This document shows, piece by piece, positions 39,539-49,196 of a stretch of 64,000 bases of DNA. Position 1 is the stretch's first letter. Each line of letters opens with the position of its first letter. The notes beneath the pieces are model-generated. The model had not been told where the DNA came from and ran no database searches. It worked only from the letters and a program-made list of their open reading frames with translations. The stretch lies in contig NZ_JABXJG010000001.1 of assembly GCF_013375535.1 (NCBI RefSeq), positions 1,054,001-1,118,000 of the forward strand. Direction: 5' to 3'. Made by a program: the position numbers and the translations under genes. Origin of the DNA: Sphingobium sp. 15-1. Lineage in GTDB: Bacteria > Pseudomonadota > Alphaproteobacteria > Sphingomonadales > Sphingomonadaceae.

Positions 39539-39624
39539 ACAAATGTCCTTCCCTGCCCGATGGCAGTCAATCTTCCCACGCTCTGGAAGAAGGGCGGAAT
39601 TTCGCTCTTTCCTTGAGGACCCTG

Positions 39625-40314
39625 ATGCGCCGCCTGTTCCGTGCCCTCCTTCCCTTTGTCACCCTGATGGGCTTTGCCGGAAATGCCATGGCGCGCACCA
39701 CCGAAGAAGAGCAGCTTTGGGTCAACCTGACCGCCATGGGCGCGGTATCGGGAAAGCTCGTCTATTTCGCGGAGGTACAGCCTCGGATGGGCGACGGCGT
39801 GTCCCGGCTCGATCAGTTGCTGCTGCGGGGCGCCGTCGGGTGGAAGTTGTCACCCAGCTTCACTGTCTATCAGGGCTATGCCCATGTCGTGCTGCCGGTC
39901 GACGGCGGCCGGGACGTGAATGAGGAGCGCAGTTTCCAGCAGCTCAATTGGGTCATGGGAAAGCCCTGGGGCGGCGAATTGTCTTCGCGGACCCGGCTGG
40001 AACAACGCTGGCGGTCGGACGGGAAGGATATGGGCTGGCGGCTGCGCGAGATGCTGCGGTACGAGAAGCCGCTGAAGCCCGGCAGCCATGCGGTGAACGC
40101 GCTGATCTATGGCGAGGGGTTCGTGGCGCTCAACGACACCGATTGGGGCGCGAAGGGCGGGTTCGATCAGTTGCGCAGCTTTGTCGGGGCGGAACTGGGG
40201 CTGGGCGGCGCTTCGACGGCGGAGATCGGTTATCTCAACCAGTGGATCAACCAGCGCGGCGGCAATGCCCGCGTCAACCATGTGGCTTCGGTGACGCTAT
40301 TCTTCCGGCACTGA
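39625..40314 (+). CDS. DUF2490 family outer-membrane/periplasmic protein
   Basis: A 229-residue protein with a signal peptide (about 1-24, ending NAMA). The mature part begins with EEEQLWVNLTAMG and has a beta-strand pattern ending in VASVTLFFRH, an outer-membrane-like terminus. RTRLEQRW is a conserved DUF2490 motif. Function unknown. I chose the ATG at 39625 (GAGGA seven bases upstream) over the TTG at 39613. Confidence 0.85.
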   Translation: MRRLFRALLPFVTLMGFAGNAMARTTEEEQLWVNLTAMGAVSGKLVYFAEVQPRMGDGVSRLDQLLLRGAVGWKLSPSFTVYQGYAHVVLPVDGGRDVNEERSFQQLNWVMGKPWGGELSSRTRLEQRWRSDGKDMGWRLREMLRYEKPLKPGSHAVNALIYGEGFVALNDTDWGAKGGFDQLRSFVGAELGLGGASTAEIGYLNQWINQRGGNARVNHVASVTLFFRH

Positions 40315-40379
40315 GGCTGGCCTTTGCGCGCGGAAAAGGCTATCGGCGCGGCCAATCATCTTGACGTGAAGGCGGGTAC

Positions 40380-41480
40380 ATGGGTTTTCGTTGCGGTATC
40401 GTCGGGCTTCCCAATGTGGGCAAGTCCACCTTGTTCAATGCGCTGACCGAGACGCAGGCGGCGCAGGCGGCGAACTATCCCTTCTGCACCATCGAGCCGA
40501 ATGAGGGCCGCGTCGCCGTGCCTGACGACCGGCTGCAGACCATCGCGAAGATCGGCGGATCGGCCAAGATCATCGAGACGCAGCTCAGCTTCGTGGATAT
40601 TGCCGGGTTGGTGCGCGGCGCTTCGAAGGGTGAAGGTCTGGGCAACCAGTTCCTGGCTAATATCCGCGAGACGGACGCCATCGTCCATGTGCTGCGCTGC
40701 TTCGAGGATGGCGACATCACCCATGTCGAGGGCAAGGTCGATCCCATCGCGGACGCAGAGACGGTCGAGACCGAGCTGATGCTGGCGGACCTGGAGAGCC
40801 TGGAGAAGCGCGTCCCCAATCTCGCCAAGAAGGCGGCGCAGGGGGACAAGGAGGCCAAGGCCGCAGCTTCGGTGCTGGGACAGGCGCTGGAGTTGCTCCG
40901 CGACGGCAAGCCTGCGCGGCTCACCGTGCCCAAGGATGTCGAGGAAGAACGGCTTTTCGGCCAGGCGCAGTTGCTGACGGCCAAGCCGGTGCTTTATGTC
41001 TGCAATGTCGAGGAAGAGAGCGCCGCCACCGGCAACGCCCACTCGGCGCGGGTGTTCGAGAAGGCCGCGGCGGAAAATGCCAAGGCGGTGATCGTCTCCG
41101 CCGCGATCGAGGCGGAACTCGTCACCATGCCGGTCGAGGAGCGCGCCGAATATCTGGAAGCGCTGGGGCTGACTGAGGCGGGGCTCGCTCGCATCATCCG
41201 GGCGGGTTATGAGCTGTTGGGGCTGATCACCTTCTTCACCGTGGGACCGAAGGAAGCCCGCGCCTGGACCGTGACCAAGGGGTCGAAGGCGCCCCAGGCG
41301 GCAGGCGCGATCCATACGGATTTCGAGAAGGGCTTCATCCGGGCCGAAACCATGGCCTATGCCGACTATGTCCAGTATAACGGCGAGACCGGGGCCAAGG
41401 AAGCGGGCAAGTGGCGCTCCGAAGGCAAGGATTATGTGACGCAGGATGGCGACATCATGCTGTTCCGGTTCAACGTTTAA
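40380..41480 (+). CDS. ychF: Redox-regulated ATPase YchF
   Basis: A 366-residue Obg-family P-loop ATPase. G1 is GLPNVGKST (9-17), NYPFCTIEPN marks switch I, and the G3 region is FVDIAGLVRGASKGEGLGNQ. The G4 position lacks the GTP-specifying NKxD, as expected for the ATP-binding YchF/OLA1 branch (YVCNVEEE). The C-terminal TGS domain has TFFTVGPKEARAWT and DYVQYNG. It binds ribosomes and regulates oxidative-stress responses. A GAAGG lies upstream of the ATG. Confidence 0.96.
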   Translation: MGFRCGIVGLPNVGKSTLFNALTETQAAQAANYPFCTIEPNEGRVAVPDDRLQTIAKIGGSAKIIETQLSFVDIAGLVRGASKGEGLGNQFLANIRETDAIVHVLRCFEDGDITHVEGKVDPIADAETVETELMLADLESLEKRVPNLAKKAAQGDKEAKAAASVLGQALELLRDGKPARLTVPKDVEEERLFGQAQLLTAKPVLYVCNVEEESAATGNAHSARVFEKAAAENAKAVIVSAAIEAELVTMPVEERAEYLEALGLTEAGLARIIRAGYELLGLITFFTVGPKEARAWTVTKGSKAPQAAGAIHTDFEKGFIRAETMAYADYVQYNGETGAKEAGKWRSEGKDYVTQDGDIMLFRFNV

Positions 41481-41486
41481 ATCCCG

Positions 41487-42008
41487 ATGCTGCGGCCGGG
41501 ACAGGTGCCCGCCCGGCGCAAGGCGGCCTTTCCGCCCAGCGTCGATGAAGGGACGCGGCTGCTGATCCTGGGCAGCCTGCCCGGCGACGTTTCGATCAAG
41601 CAGGGCGAATATTATGCGCATCGCGGCAATGCCTTCTGGGCGTTGATGGGCGATGTTCTGGGGGAGGACTTGCGCGGTCAGCCCTATGCGCTGCGTCTGA
41701 AGCGGCTGAAGGCCCGGCGCGTGGGGCTGTGGGACGTGATCGAGAGCGCGGACCGGGAGGGAAGCCTCGACAGCGCGATCCGGGGCGCGGAACTGCGCGA
41801 TCTTGGGGCTTTCGTTGATCGGCTTCCGGCGCTGGAGGCGGTGGCGTTCAACGGCAAGACGGCAGCGCTGCATGGGCGAAGGCAGATCGGGGAACGACCA
41901 GGACTGGCGCTGATCGACCTGCCCTCCTCCAGCGGCGCCTTTGCCAGCATGTCGCGGGAGGCCAAGCGGGAGGCCTGGATGGTCATCGCGCCTTATATCG
42001 GGGCATAG
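41487..42008 (+). CDS. Hypoxanthine-DNA glycosylase (UDG superfamily family 6)
   Basis: A 173-residue DNA-repair glycosylase. The motif LILGSLPGDVSIKQGEYYAH followed by RGNAFW is diagnostic of the DNA-deoxyinosine glycosylase family. The C-terminal LPSSSGAFA is the motif 2 equivalent. It excises hypoxanthine arising from adenine deamination. It starts 6 bp after ychF, so it is probably co-transcribed. Confidence 0.9.
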   Translation: MLRPGQVPARRKAAFPPSVDEGTRLLILGSLPGDVSIKQGEYYAHRGNAFWALMGDVLGEDLRGQPYALRLKRLKARRVGLWDVIESADREGSLDSAIRGAELRDLGAFVDRLPALEAVAFNGKTAALHGRRQIGERPGLALIDLPSSSGAFASMSREAKREAWMVIAPYIGA

Positions 42009-42049
42009 CGTCACTTTACCGTCATGGGCGGGCTGCTAAGAAATGCGCC

Positions 42050-43324
42050 ATGCTTCTCCGTCGCTTTCCCTTCGTCTGCCTGTTCCTGCTCGCCACGCTC
42101 GGTGCTTGCGCGCCGGTCGGGCAGCGGCCGGTTTCCACTGCTGCTTCTGTCGAAGAGAGGCAGCCCGTCACGATCCTGGTGTCCATAGACGGCTTTCGGC
42201 CGGACTATCTGAAACGCGGGGTGACGCCGCATCTCTCTGCGCTGGCGGCTGATGGAGTGGAGGCGCCGATGCGGCCCTCCTTTCCGACCAAGACCTTTCC
42301 CAATCACTGGGCGATCGTGACCGGCGAGCGCCCGGACCATAGCGGCATCGTCGCCAACAAGATGGAAGATGCGTCGCGGCCGGACGAAACATTCACCATG
42401 GCCAGCGACGATCCCTATTGGTGGAAGGAAGCCGAGCCGATCTGGGTGACGGCGGAAAAGGCGGGCGTGCGGACGGGGACTTTGTTCTGGCCCGGCTCCA
42501 ATGTCGCCTGGGGGGCAAGCAAGGCTTCGTCCTGGCCCTATCAGCGGACCGGCGGCACGCGGCCCAGCGACTGGGCACAGTTCAACCAGGAGATTTCCGG
42601 GGTTCAGCGGGTGAATAGCGTGCTGGATCTGCTGCGCCGGCCCGCTGCGATACGGCCGCGCTTCCTGACGCTTTATTTCGATGCGGTGGACACGGCCGGG
42701 CACGCCAACGGGCCGGACGCGGCGGAAACAGCCAGCGCCGTGCAGGAGGTCGACGGGCAGGTCGGCATGCTGGTCGATGGGCTGAAGGCGCTGGGGCAGC
42801 CGGCCAACCTCATCATCCTGTCCGACCATGGCATGGCGCAGAAATCCAGCGAGCGGGTGGTGGCGATGGACAAGGTCGCGAACCCGGCGGACTATCGGAT
42901 CGTGGAGAGCGGCCCTTATGCCAGCCTGGCGGCCCAGCCGGGGCATGAGGCGGCGCTGGAGGCGGCCCTGCTGAAGCCGCAGCCGCATATGCAATGCTGG
43001 CGCAAGAGCGATATTCCAGCGCGCTTCCATTATGGGACGCACCGGCGCATCCCGCCCTATTTCTGCCTGGGGGAGACTGGCTGGGTCATTCAGCCGACCG
43101 CGCCCGCCAAGCCCTTTACCGGCGGCGATCATGGCTGGGACGACCGGGCGCCGGAGATGCAGGCGCTGTTCATCGCAAATGGGCCGTCGTTCAACGTGCG
43201 GTTTCAGCCCTCGGCGGACTTTGCCAATGTCGATGTCTACCCGTTGCTGGCGCGGCTGCTGGGGATCGCGCCCTTGCCGGGGGACGGCGATCCGGCGGTT
43301 CTGGCGGGCATTCTCAGACGTTGA
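42050..43324 (+). CDS. Ectonucleotide pyrophosphatase/phosphodiesterase (alkaline phosphatase superfamily)
   Basis: A 424-residue lipoprotein with lipobox LGAC at residue 20. Metal ligand Asp47 is in SIDGFR, the nucleophile is Thr80 in FPTKTFPNHW, later metal ligands are in YFDAVDTAGH and LSDHGM, and the last one is in GGDHGWDD. This is the NPP arrangement; such enzymes cleave phosphodiester or pyrophosphate bonds of nucleotides in the periplasm. Length and motif order are normal. Confidence 0.92.
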   Translation: MLLRRFPFVCLFLLATLGACAPVGQRPVSTAASVEERQPVTILVSIDGFRPDYLKRGVTPHLSALAADGVEAPMRPSFPTKTFPNHWAIVTGERPDHSGIVANKMEDASRPDETFTMASDDPYWWKEAEPIWVTAEKAGVRTGTLFWPGSNVAWGASKASSWPYQRTGGTRPSDWAQFNQEISGVQRVNSVLDLLRRPAAIRPRFLTLYFDAVDTAGHANGPDAAETASAVQEVDGQVGMLVDGLKALGQPANLIILSDHGMAQKSSERVVAMDKVANPADYRIVESGPYASLAAQPGHEAALEAALLKPQPHMQCWRKSDIPARFHYGTHRRIPPYFCLGETGWVIQPTAPAKPFTGGDHGWDDRAPEMQALFIANGPSFNVRFQPSADFANVDVYPLLARLLGIAPLPGDGDPAVLAGILRR

Positions 43325-43375
43325 CGTTTTCGTTAACGGAAACTACTTCTCCGCTCGTTGCAGAAGGAAACGGGT

Positions 43376-43840
43376 ATGAGCGAGATCGTCTATTTCGAAG
43401 ATGTGATGGTGGGCGACAGGAACGAGTTCGGTCCGCTGACCATCAGCCGGGAGGAGATCGTCGCCTTCGCCCAACAATTCGATCCGCAGCCCTTCCACCT
43501 GTCGGACGAGGCGGCGGCTGAGACTCATTTCGGCAGCCTTGCCTCCAGCGGCTGGCATACGACGGCGCTGTCGATGAAGATGATGGTGGCGCAATGGCAA
43601 CGCAATCCGGGCATGCAGGCAGCGAGCCTGGGGGCTTTGGGCGTCGACGAGCTCCGCTGGCTGCAGCCGGTGCGGCCAGGGGACACGCTACGCGGGACGT
43701 CGGAAGTGATCGAGACGAAGGCCTCCCGAAGCCGTCCGGAAATGGGGATCGTCAAAACGCATATCACGCTGTTCAACCAGCGCGACGAGCCGGTGCTGTC
43801 TATGAAGCCGATCGCGATGTTCCGGACGCGGCCGGCCTGA
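43376..43840 (+). CDS. MaoC-type hotdog-fold dehydratase
   Basis: A 154-residue protein with the hydratase motif FDPQPFHLSDEAAAETHFGS, where Asp and His are catalytic, followed by LASSGWHT. MaoC proteins hydrate enoyl-CoA substrates, but the substrate is not predictable. The ATG at 43376 follows AAGGAAAC; a TTG at 43358 would add six residues. It is convergent with the next gene, with a 1-bp gap. Confidence 0.92.
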   Translation: MSEIVYFEDVMVGDRNEFGPLTISREEIVAFAQQFDPQPFHLSDEAAAETHFGSLASSGWHTTALSMKMMVAQWQRNPGMQAASLGALGVDELRWLQPVRPGDTLRGTSEVIETKASRSRPEMGIVKTHITLFNQRDEPVLSMKPIAMFRTRPA

Positions 43841-43841
43841 T

Positions 43842-44354
43842 TCAGCGCGGCTGCGGCTGGTTGGCGCGGGCGTCGGCGGCCATGATCCGGATGGTGGGTT
43901 TCGGCGCGCTGGCGATCTGGATCGTATGAAGGCCGGGCGGCAGGTCGAACCAGACGATCTTGCGGATGCCGGAACAGTCCGGGCCGTGGCCATGATCCAC
44001 CGATGGGAGCGCGGTCGCGCCGGTGGCGGCGTCGATCCAGGCGGCATCGGACAGGGCTATGCCGACGCGGGCTTGGTCCTTGACGGCGAGCGTGAAAAGG
44101 CCGGCATAGCTTTTGGGGAGGGTCTTTCCGGGCGGGACCGCGAACTGGACCTGCGGGCCGGGACGGAGCGTCGCCGTCAGCGGCTTGCCGAGGATAAGGC
44201 GGGGCGCAGTGGAGGCCGTGGCTCCGGCGGTAGCGGCGCCGCTTTGGGGCCAGCTCGTCCAGGGTTCGGCCAGCGGCGGCGGACTGGCGCAGGGGTCGGG
44301 CGCAGCCTGGGCGCTCAGTGGGGCGAGCGCGAAGAGGAAGAAAAGCCGCTTCAT
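43842..44354 (-). CDS. Secreted hypothetical protein
   Basis: A 170-residue protein beginning MKRLFFLFALAPLSAQAA, a clear signal peptide cleaved near residue 18. The mature part is Ala/Pro-rich at first (PDPCASPPPLAEPW), then has strands PQVQFAVPPGKTLPKSYAGL and ARVGIALSDAAWIDA. There is one cysteine pair, Cys22 plus a Cys in GPDCSGIRK. I do not recognise a domain. The frame is open upstream to 44522, but only the start at 44354 gives a signal peptide. Confidence 0.75.
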   Translation of the reverse strand: MKRLFFLFALAPLSAQAAPDPCASPPPLAEPWTSWPQSGAATAGATASTAPRLILGKPLTATLRPGPQVQFAVPPGKTLPKSYAGLFTLAVKDQARVGIALSDAAWIDAATGATALPSVDHGHGPDCSGIRKIVWFDLPPGLHTIQIASAPKPTIRIMAADARANQPQPR

Positions 44355-44574
44355 TCGTGGGTGCCTTTGAATGGGTCTGGGGTTAGGTTTGCGCATATGG
44401 CGGGTGGAGGCAAGCCATGTCATTTCAGTCGAGGATTGGACATCATTCCCGGCTGAACGGCTTTCGATGCCGCCATGGTGCAACTGGGCCGAGGCCTGCG
44501 TACAACACGGCATCACCGCCAAGTCCGATTTGAGTGGAAGACGGACCGTCTGCTTGCGCTGCTTTCCTTTAAGT

Positions 44575-44669
44575 ACACCGTGCTCCTGCGTAGGCAGGAG
44601 CCCAGTCCTGCCCTCAATATGTCATCCTAACGCCTGAACTGGGCTCCTGCCTGCGCAGGAGCACGGTAT
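44575..44669. repeat. Dispersed palindromic repeat, copy 3
   Basis: Arms ACCGTGCTCCTGCGTAGGCA and TGCCTGCGCAGGAGCACGGT are inverted around a divergent centre containing CTGAACTGGG. It is more diverged than copies 1 and 2 (GTAGGCAGG instead of GAAGGCAGG). It occupies the middle of the 397-bp gap 44355-44751; I see no gene in the rest of that gap. Confidence 0.8.
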
Positions 44670-44751
44670 GCGTAATGGCGGCGCTGGCCGAACTCAGTCA
44701 CTCTTAGCCACGATCCTCCGCCTTCCGAACAATATCCGGCAAGAACCCATC

Positions 44752-46524
44752 CTATTTCCTGCCAAAAAGCTTCTCAATATCGCCATGACCAAGCTTCACC
44801 CAGGTCGGGCGGCCGTGATTGCATTGGCCACTGCGGGGGGTGATCTCCATCTCGCGGAGCAGCGCGTTCATTTCCGCGACGCTCAATATCCGGCCTGCGC
44901 GGACGGAACCGTGGCAGGCCATGGTGGCGGCGACCAGATCCAGGCGCTCCTTCAGGGACAGGGCGCTGTCATAGGCGGCCAGGTCGTCGGCCAGGTCGGA
45001 CACCAGCCCCTGTACGTCGCCCTGCCCCAGCATGGCCGGGGTCGCGCGGACGAGCATGGCGGCAGGACCGAAGCGCTCCAGTTCCAGGCCGAAATCCTTG
45101 AGTTCCGCAATGCGCGCTTCAAGGCGGTCGCAGGCGGGCTCGTCCAGTTCGACCACTTCGGGCAGGAGCAGCGTCTGGGCGGCGACGCCCTGCCCCTCCA
45201 TGGCCCGGCGCATGCGTTCCAGCGTCAGGCGCTCATGGGCAGCGTGCTGGTCGACGATGACGAGACCGTCCTCCGCTTCCGCGACGATATAGGTGCGGGC
45301 GACCTGGCCCCTAGCGACGCCCAGGGGGAAGCTGGTTCCTTCCAGCGCTGGCGCGGCGGCGGGTTCGGCGCGGGCCTGCGGCGGGGGCGTGAGGAAAGTC
45401 GGGCGGCGTTCGGCCACCGAGTAGCTCGGAACGGGTGCGCCCGCGGCTTCGAAGATCGGCATCGCGCCGATCGGCGTGGGGGAAATGGGTTCGGCCTTCC
45501 ATGCAGAGAGCCCGGCGGGATCGGCATGCTGGACGGCGCGGAAACCCTCTGCATCGAGGGCACGGCGCAGGCCGGAGACGATCATGCCCCGGATCAGCGC
45601 CGGATCGCGGAAGCGGACTTCGGTCTTGGCGGGGTGGACGTTGACGTCGACCTCCAGCGGCGGAACGTCGAGGAACAGCGCCACGACCGGATGCCGGTCC
45701 CGCGCCAGCATGTCGGCATAGGCGCCGCGCACTGCGCCGACGAGCAGCCGGTCGCGCACCGGGCGGCCGTTCACGAACAGGAACTGATGATCGCCCACGC
45801 CGCGATTATAGGTGGGGAGCGAGGCCACGCCCGACAGGCGTACCCCTTCCCGCTCCAGCGCGACGATCACATGATTGTCCGCCAGCGCCCGGTCGGTGAG
45901 CGCGGCGACGCGATCCTCCCGCGCTTCATCGGCCTGCACCCCCATCACCCGGCGACCGTCATGCTCCATGCTGAAGGCGATGGCGGGATGCGCCATGGCC
46001 AGGCGGCGGATGACGTCAAGGCAGGCGGCATATTCCGCCTTGGCCGAGCGCAGGAATTTGCGGCGGGCGGGAACCCTGCCAAACAATTGCTCGACCGTGA
46101 CCCGCGTGCCGGGCGGGAGGGCGGCAGGGCCTTCACTCACCACCACCCCATTGTCGACCGTGCGATTCCACCCGTCCTGCCCCTGTGGCCGGCTGTCGAT
46201 GGAGAGGCGCGCGACGCTGGCGATGGAGGGCAAGGCTTCCCCCCGGAAACCCAGGGTGGCGACATTTTCGATGGCGTCGTCGGGCAGTTTCGAAGTGGCG
46301 TGGCGTTCCAGCGCCAGCGCGATCTCCCCTGAGTCCATGCCGCAGCCGTCGTCGCTCACTTCGATCCGGTCGAGCCCGCCGTTCGAAATGCGGATGGCAA
46401 TCCGGCGCGATCCCGCATCCACTGCATTTTCAACGATTTCCTTGAGCGCGCTGGCGGGTCTTTCGACCACTTCGCCCGCGGCGATGCGATTGACCAGATG
46501 TTCGGGCAGACGGCGTATTGACAT
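44752..46524 (-). CDS. mutL: DNA mismatch repair protein MutL
   Basis: A 590-residue GHKL ATPase: VENAVDAGSRRIAI (from about 31), DDGCGM (58-63) and the third motif GFRGEALPSIASV. The C-terminal domain has the endonuclease motif DQHAAHERLTLE starting at Asp425, plus ACHGSVRAG and CNHGRPT. The protein is therefore predicted to nick DNA itself, as expected in bacteria without MutH. It is divergent from mreB over a 159-bp gap. Confidence 0.97.
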   Translation of the reverse strand: MSIRRLPEHLVNRIAAGEVVERPASALKEIVENAVDAGSRRIAIRISNGGLDRIEVSDDGCGMDSGEIALALERHATSKLPDDAIENVATLGFRGEALPSIASVARLSIDSRPQGQDGWNRTVDNGVVVSEGPAALPPGTRVTVEQLFGRVPARRKFLRSAKAEYAACLDVIRRLAMAHPAIAFSMEHDGRRVMGVQADEAREDRVAALTDRALADNHVIVALEREGVRLSGVASLPTYNRGVGDHQFLFVNGRPVRDRLLVGAVRGAYADMLARDRHPVVALFLDVPPLEVDVNVHPAKTEVRFRDPALIRGMIVSGLRRALDAEGFRAVQHADPAGLSAWKAEPISPTPIGAMPIFEAAGAPVPSYSVAERRPTFLTPPPQARAEPAAAPALEGTSFPLGVARGQVARTYIVAEAEDGLVIVDQHAAHERLTLERMRRAMEGQGVAAQTLLLPEVVELDEPACDRLEARIAELKDFGLELERFGPAAMLVRATPAMLGQGDVQGLVSDLADDLAAYDSALSLKERLDLVAATMACHGSVRAGRILSVAEMNALLREMEITPRSGQCNHGRPTWVKLGHGDIEKLFGRK

Positions 46525-46671
46525 TGATTAGTGACTAGCCCAAGCGAGCGCTTTCCGCGAGACGCATGCCCATAAAAAATTGGTGACCGTTATCTGGTTA
46601 TCTGGGGGGCAGGTGAATTGCGGGGCGAACTTTCCGACTGTCCCGGTTCGCTTCGCCGGGGGGTGGGCTGA

Positions 46672-47730
<1,059 letters not shown>

Positions 47731-47742
47731 GGGAGCGAGTGG

Positions 47743-48672
47743 ATGGCGCGGCCACCCAGCCGACGCCCCGGGCACAACCGGAAGGCGCAATATAGCCTCT
47801 TCGCCTCTTATGTCGTGGCGATGACCGGCGCCGCCGTCGGCCTGCTTCTGGTCGTCGTCGCCATTTTCGATCCGACCGGCTTCGCCGCAATCCGCATTGC
47901 GACGGCGGAGGTGACGCGTCCGGGGTCCGTCACACTCAAGAATATGGTGAGCGGCGTCGCCTCCATCGATGAGGTGCTGGCCAGCTATTGGCAGGCGGGA
48001 TCGCAAAATGTCGCGCTGCGCCGGCAGGTGGAGGCCGACCGCAACCGGATCATCGAGGCGAAGGCCGTGGCGCAGGAGAATCTGCGTCTCAAGAAGCTGC
48101 TGAAGCTGGTCGAGGATGACGGCAGCGAAGTGCTGACGGCGCGGCTGATCGCTTCTTCTTCCTCCAGCACCCGACGGTTCGCGCGGCTGAACGCCGGGCG
48201 CTGGCAGGGTGTGCGGCCGGGCATGCCGGTGCGTGCGCCTGAGGGACTGATCGGGCGCATCCATATCACCACGCCCAACACCGCCGAGGTGCTGCTGCTC
48301 ACCGACACCAGCAATATCGTGCCGGTGCGGCGGGCGAATGACAGCGTGCCCGCTATATCCACCGGGCTTGGCGACGGGACGCTGGAGATCAGGGCGCTGG
48401 CGGCGGGGCGCAATCCCTTCAGGCCCGGCGACCTGCTGGTGACGTCGGGCATTGGCGGGGTCTATCAGCCCAATATCCCGGTCGCCGTGATCGTGCGGAT
48501 CGAGGGCGAGATCGCCTATGGCGTGCCGCTCGCCAACCCATCGAAGGTCGACGCGGTGGTGGTGGAGCGCTCCTTCGAGGAGGCCGTCACGCGTCCAGAG
48601 GGCAATGGGCAGGTCGCGCCAGTGGAGCCGGAAGCTGCGGCCAACGCAACCATGGCCCCGGGTCCGCCATGA
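47743..48672 (+). CDS. mreC: Rod shape-determining protein MreC
   Basis: A 309-residue bitopic protein: one membrane helix (about 22-46), a coiled coil (about 75-110, RQVEADRNRIIEAKAVAQEN) and the periplasmic beta-barrel pair (LIASSSSSTRRFARLNAG, VTSGIGGVYQPNIPVAVI). It links MreB to PBP2. A 12-bp gap follows mreB, and it overlaps mreD by ATGA. Confidence 0.95.
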   Translation: MARPPSRRPGHNRKAQYSLFASYVVAMTGAAVGLLLVVVAIFDPTGFAAIRIATAEVTRPGSVTLKNMVSGVASIDEVLASYWQAGSQNVALRRQVEADRNRIIEAKAVAQENLRLKKLLKLVEDDGSEVLTARLIASSSSSTRRFARLNAGRWQGVRPGMPVRAPEGLIGRIHITTPNTAEVLLLTDTSNIVPVRRANDSVPAISTGLGDGTLEIRALAAGRNPFRPGDLLVTSGIGGVYQPNIPVAVIVRIEGEIAYGVPLANPSKVDAVVVERSFEEAVTRPEGNGQVAPVEPEAAANATMAPGPP

Positions 48673-49196
48673 TCGATCCGCATCTGCAGCATGTTCCGCG
48701 TCTTGGCCGGCATCCGTCCCATTTCCGGCTGGCCGGGACGCCGGTGATCACGGTGATGCTGGGATCGCTGGTGACAGCGCTGCCGGTGATCGCGCAGTCG
48801 CCCGTCATGCCGCCCTTCGGCCTGCTGCTGCTGCTGTCCTGGCGGTTGCTGCGGCCGGATTTGTGGCGCACCTGGATCGGCGTGCCGCTCGGCCTGTTCG
48901 ATGACATTGCGAGCGGCCAGCCCATCGGGTCGGCCATGTGCCTGTGGACGATCACCCTGATCGGCATCGACGCGATCGAACATCGCATGGTCTGGCGCAG
49001 CTATCGGCAGGACTGGTTAATCGCGGCGGCCGCGATTATCTTCTGCATCGCCGGCGGCGTCTTCTTCGCGCGGATCACCGGCGGAGGAAGTATCAAACTC
49101 TTGCTGGTCGCGCCGCAAATGCTCTGGACGGTCCTGCTCTTTCCCTTTGTCGTCCGGCAATGCGCCCGGATCGACCGCTGGCGCGTGATGGCATGA
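48669..49196 (+). CDS. mreD: Rod shape-determining protein MreD
   Basis: A 175-residue inner-membrane protein with about five hydrophobic segments and the family pattern LPVIAQSPVMPPFGLLLLLS followed by WRLLRPDLWRTW. Low sequence conservation is normal. It is coupled by ATGA on both sides, to mreC and mrdA. Confidence 0.92.
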   Translation: MIDPHLQHVPRLGRHPSHFRLAGTPVITVMLGSLVTALPVIAQSPVMPPFGLLLLLSWRLLRPDLWRTWIGVPLGLFDDIASGQPIGSAMCLWTITLIGIDAIEHRMVWRSYRQDWLIAAAAIIFCIAGGVFFARITGGGSIKLLLVAPQMLWTVLLFPFVVRQCARIDRWRVMA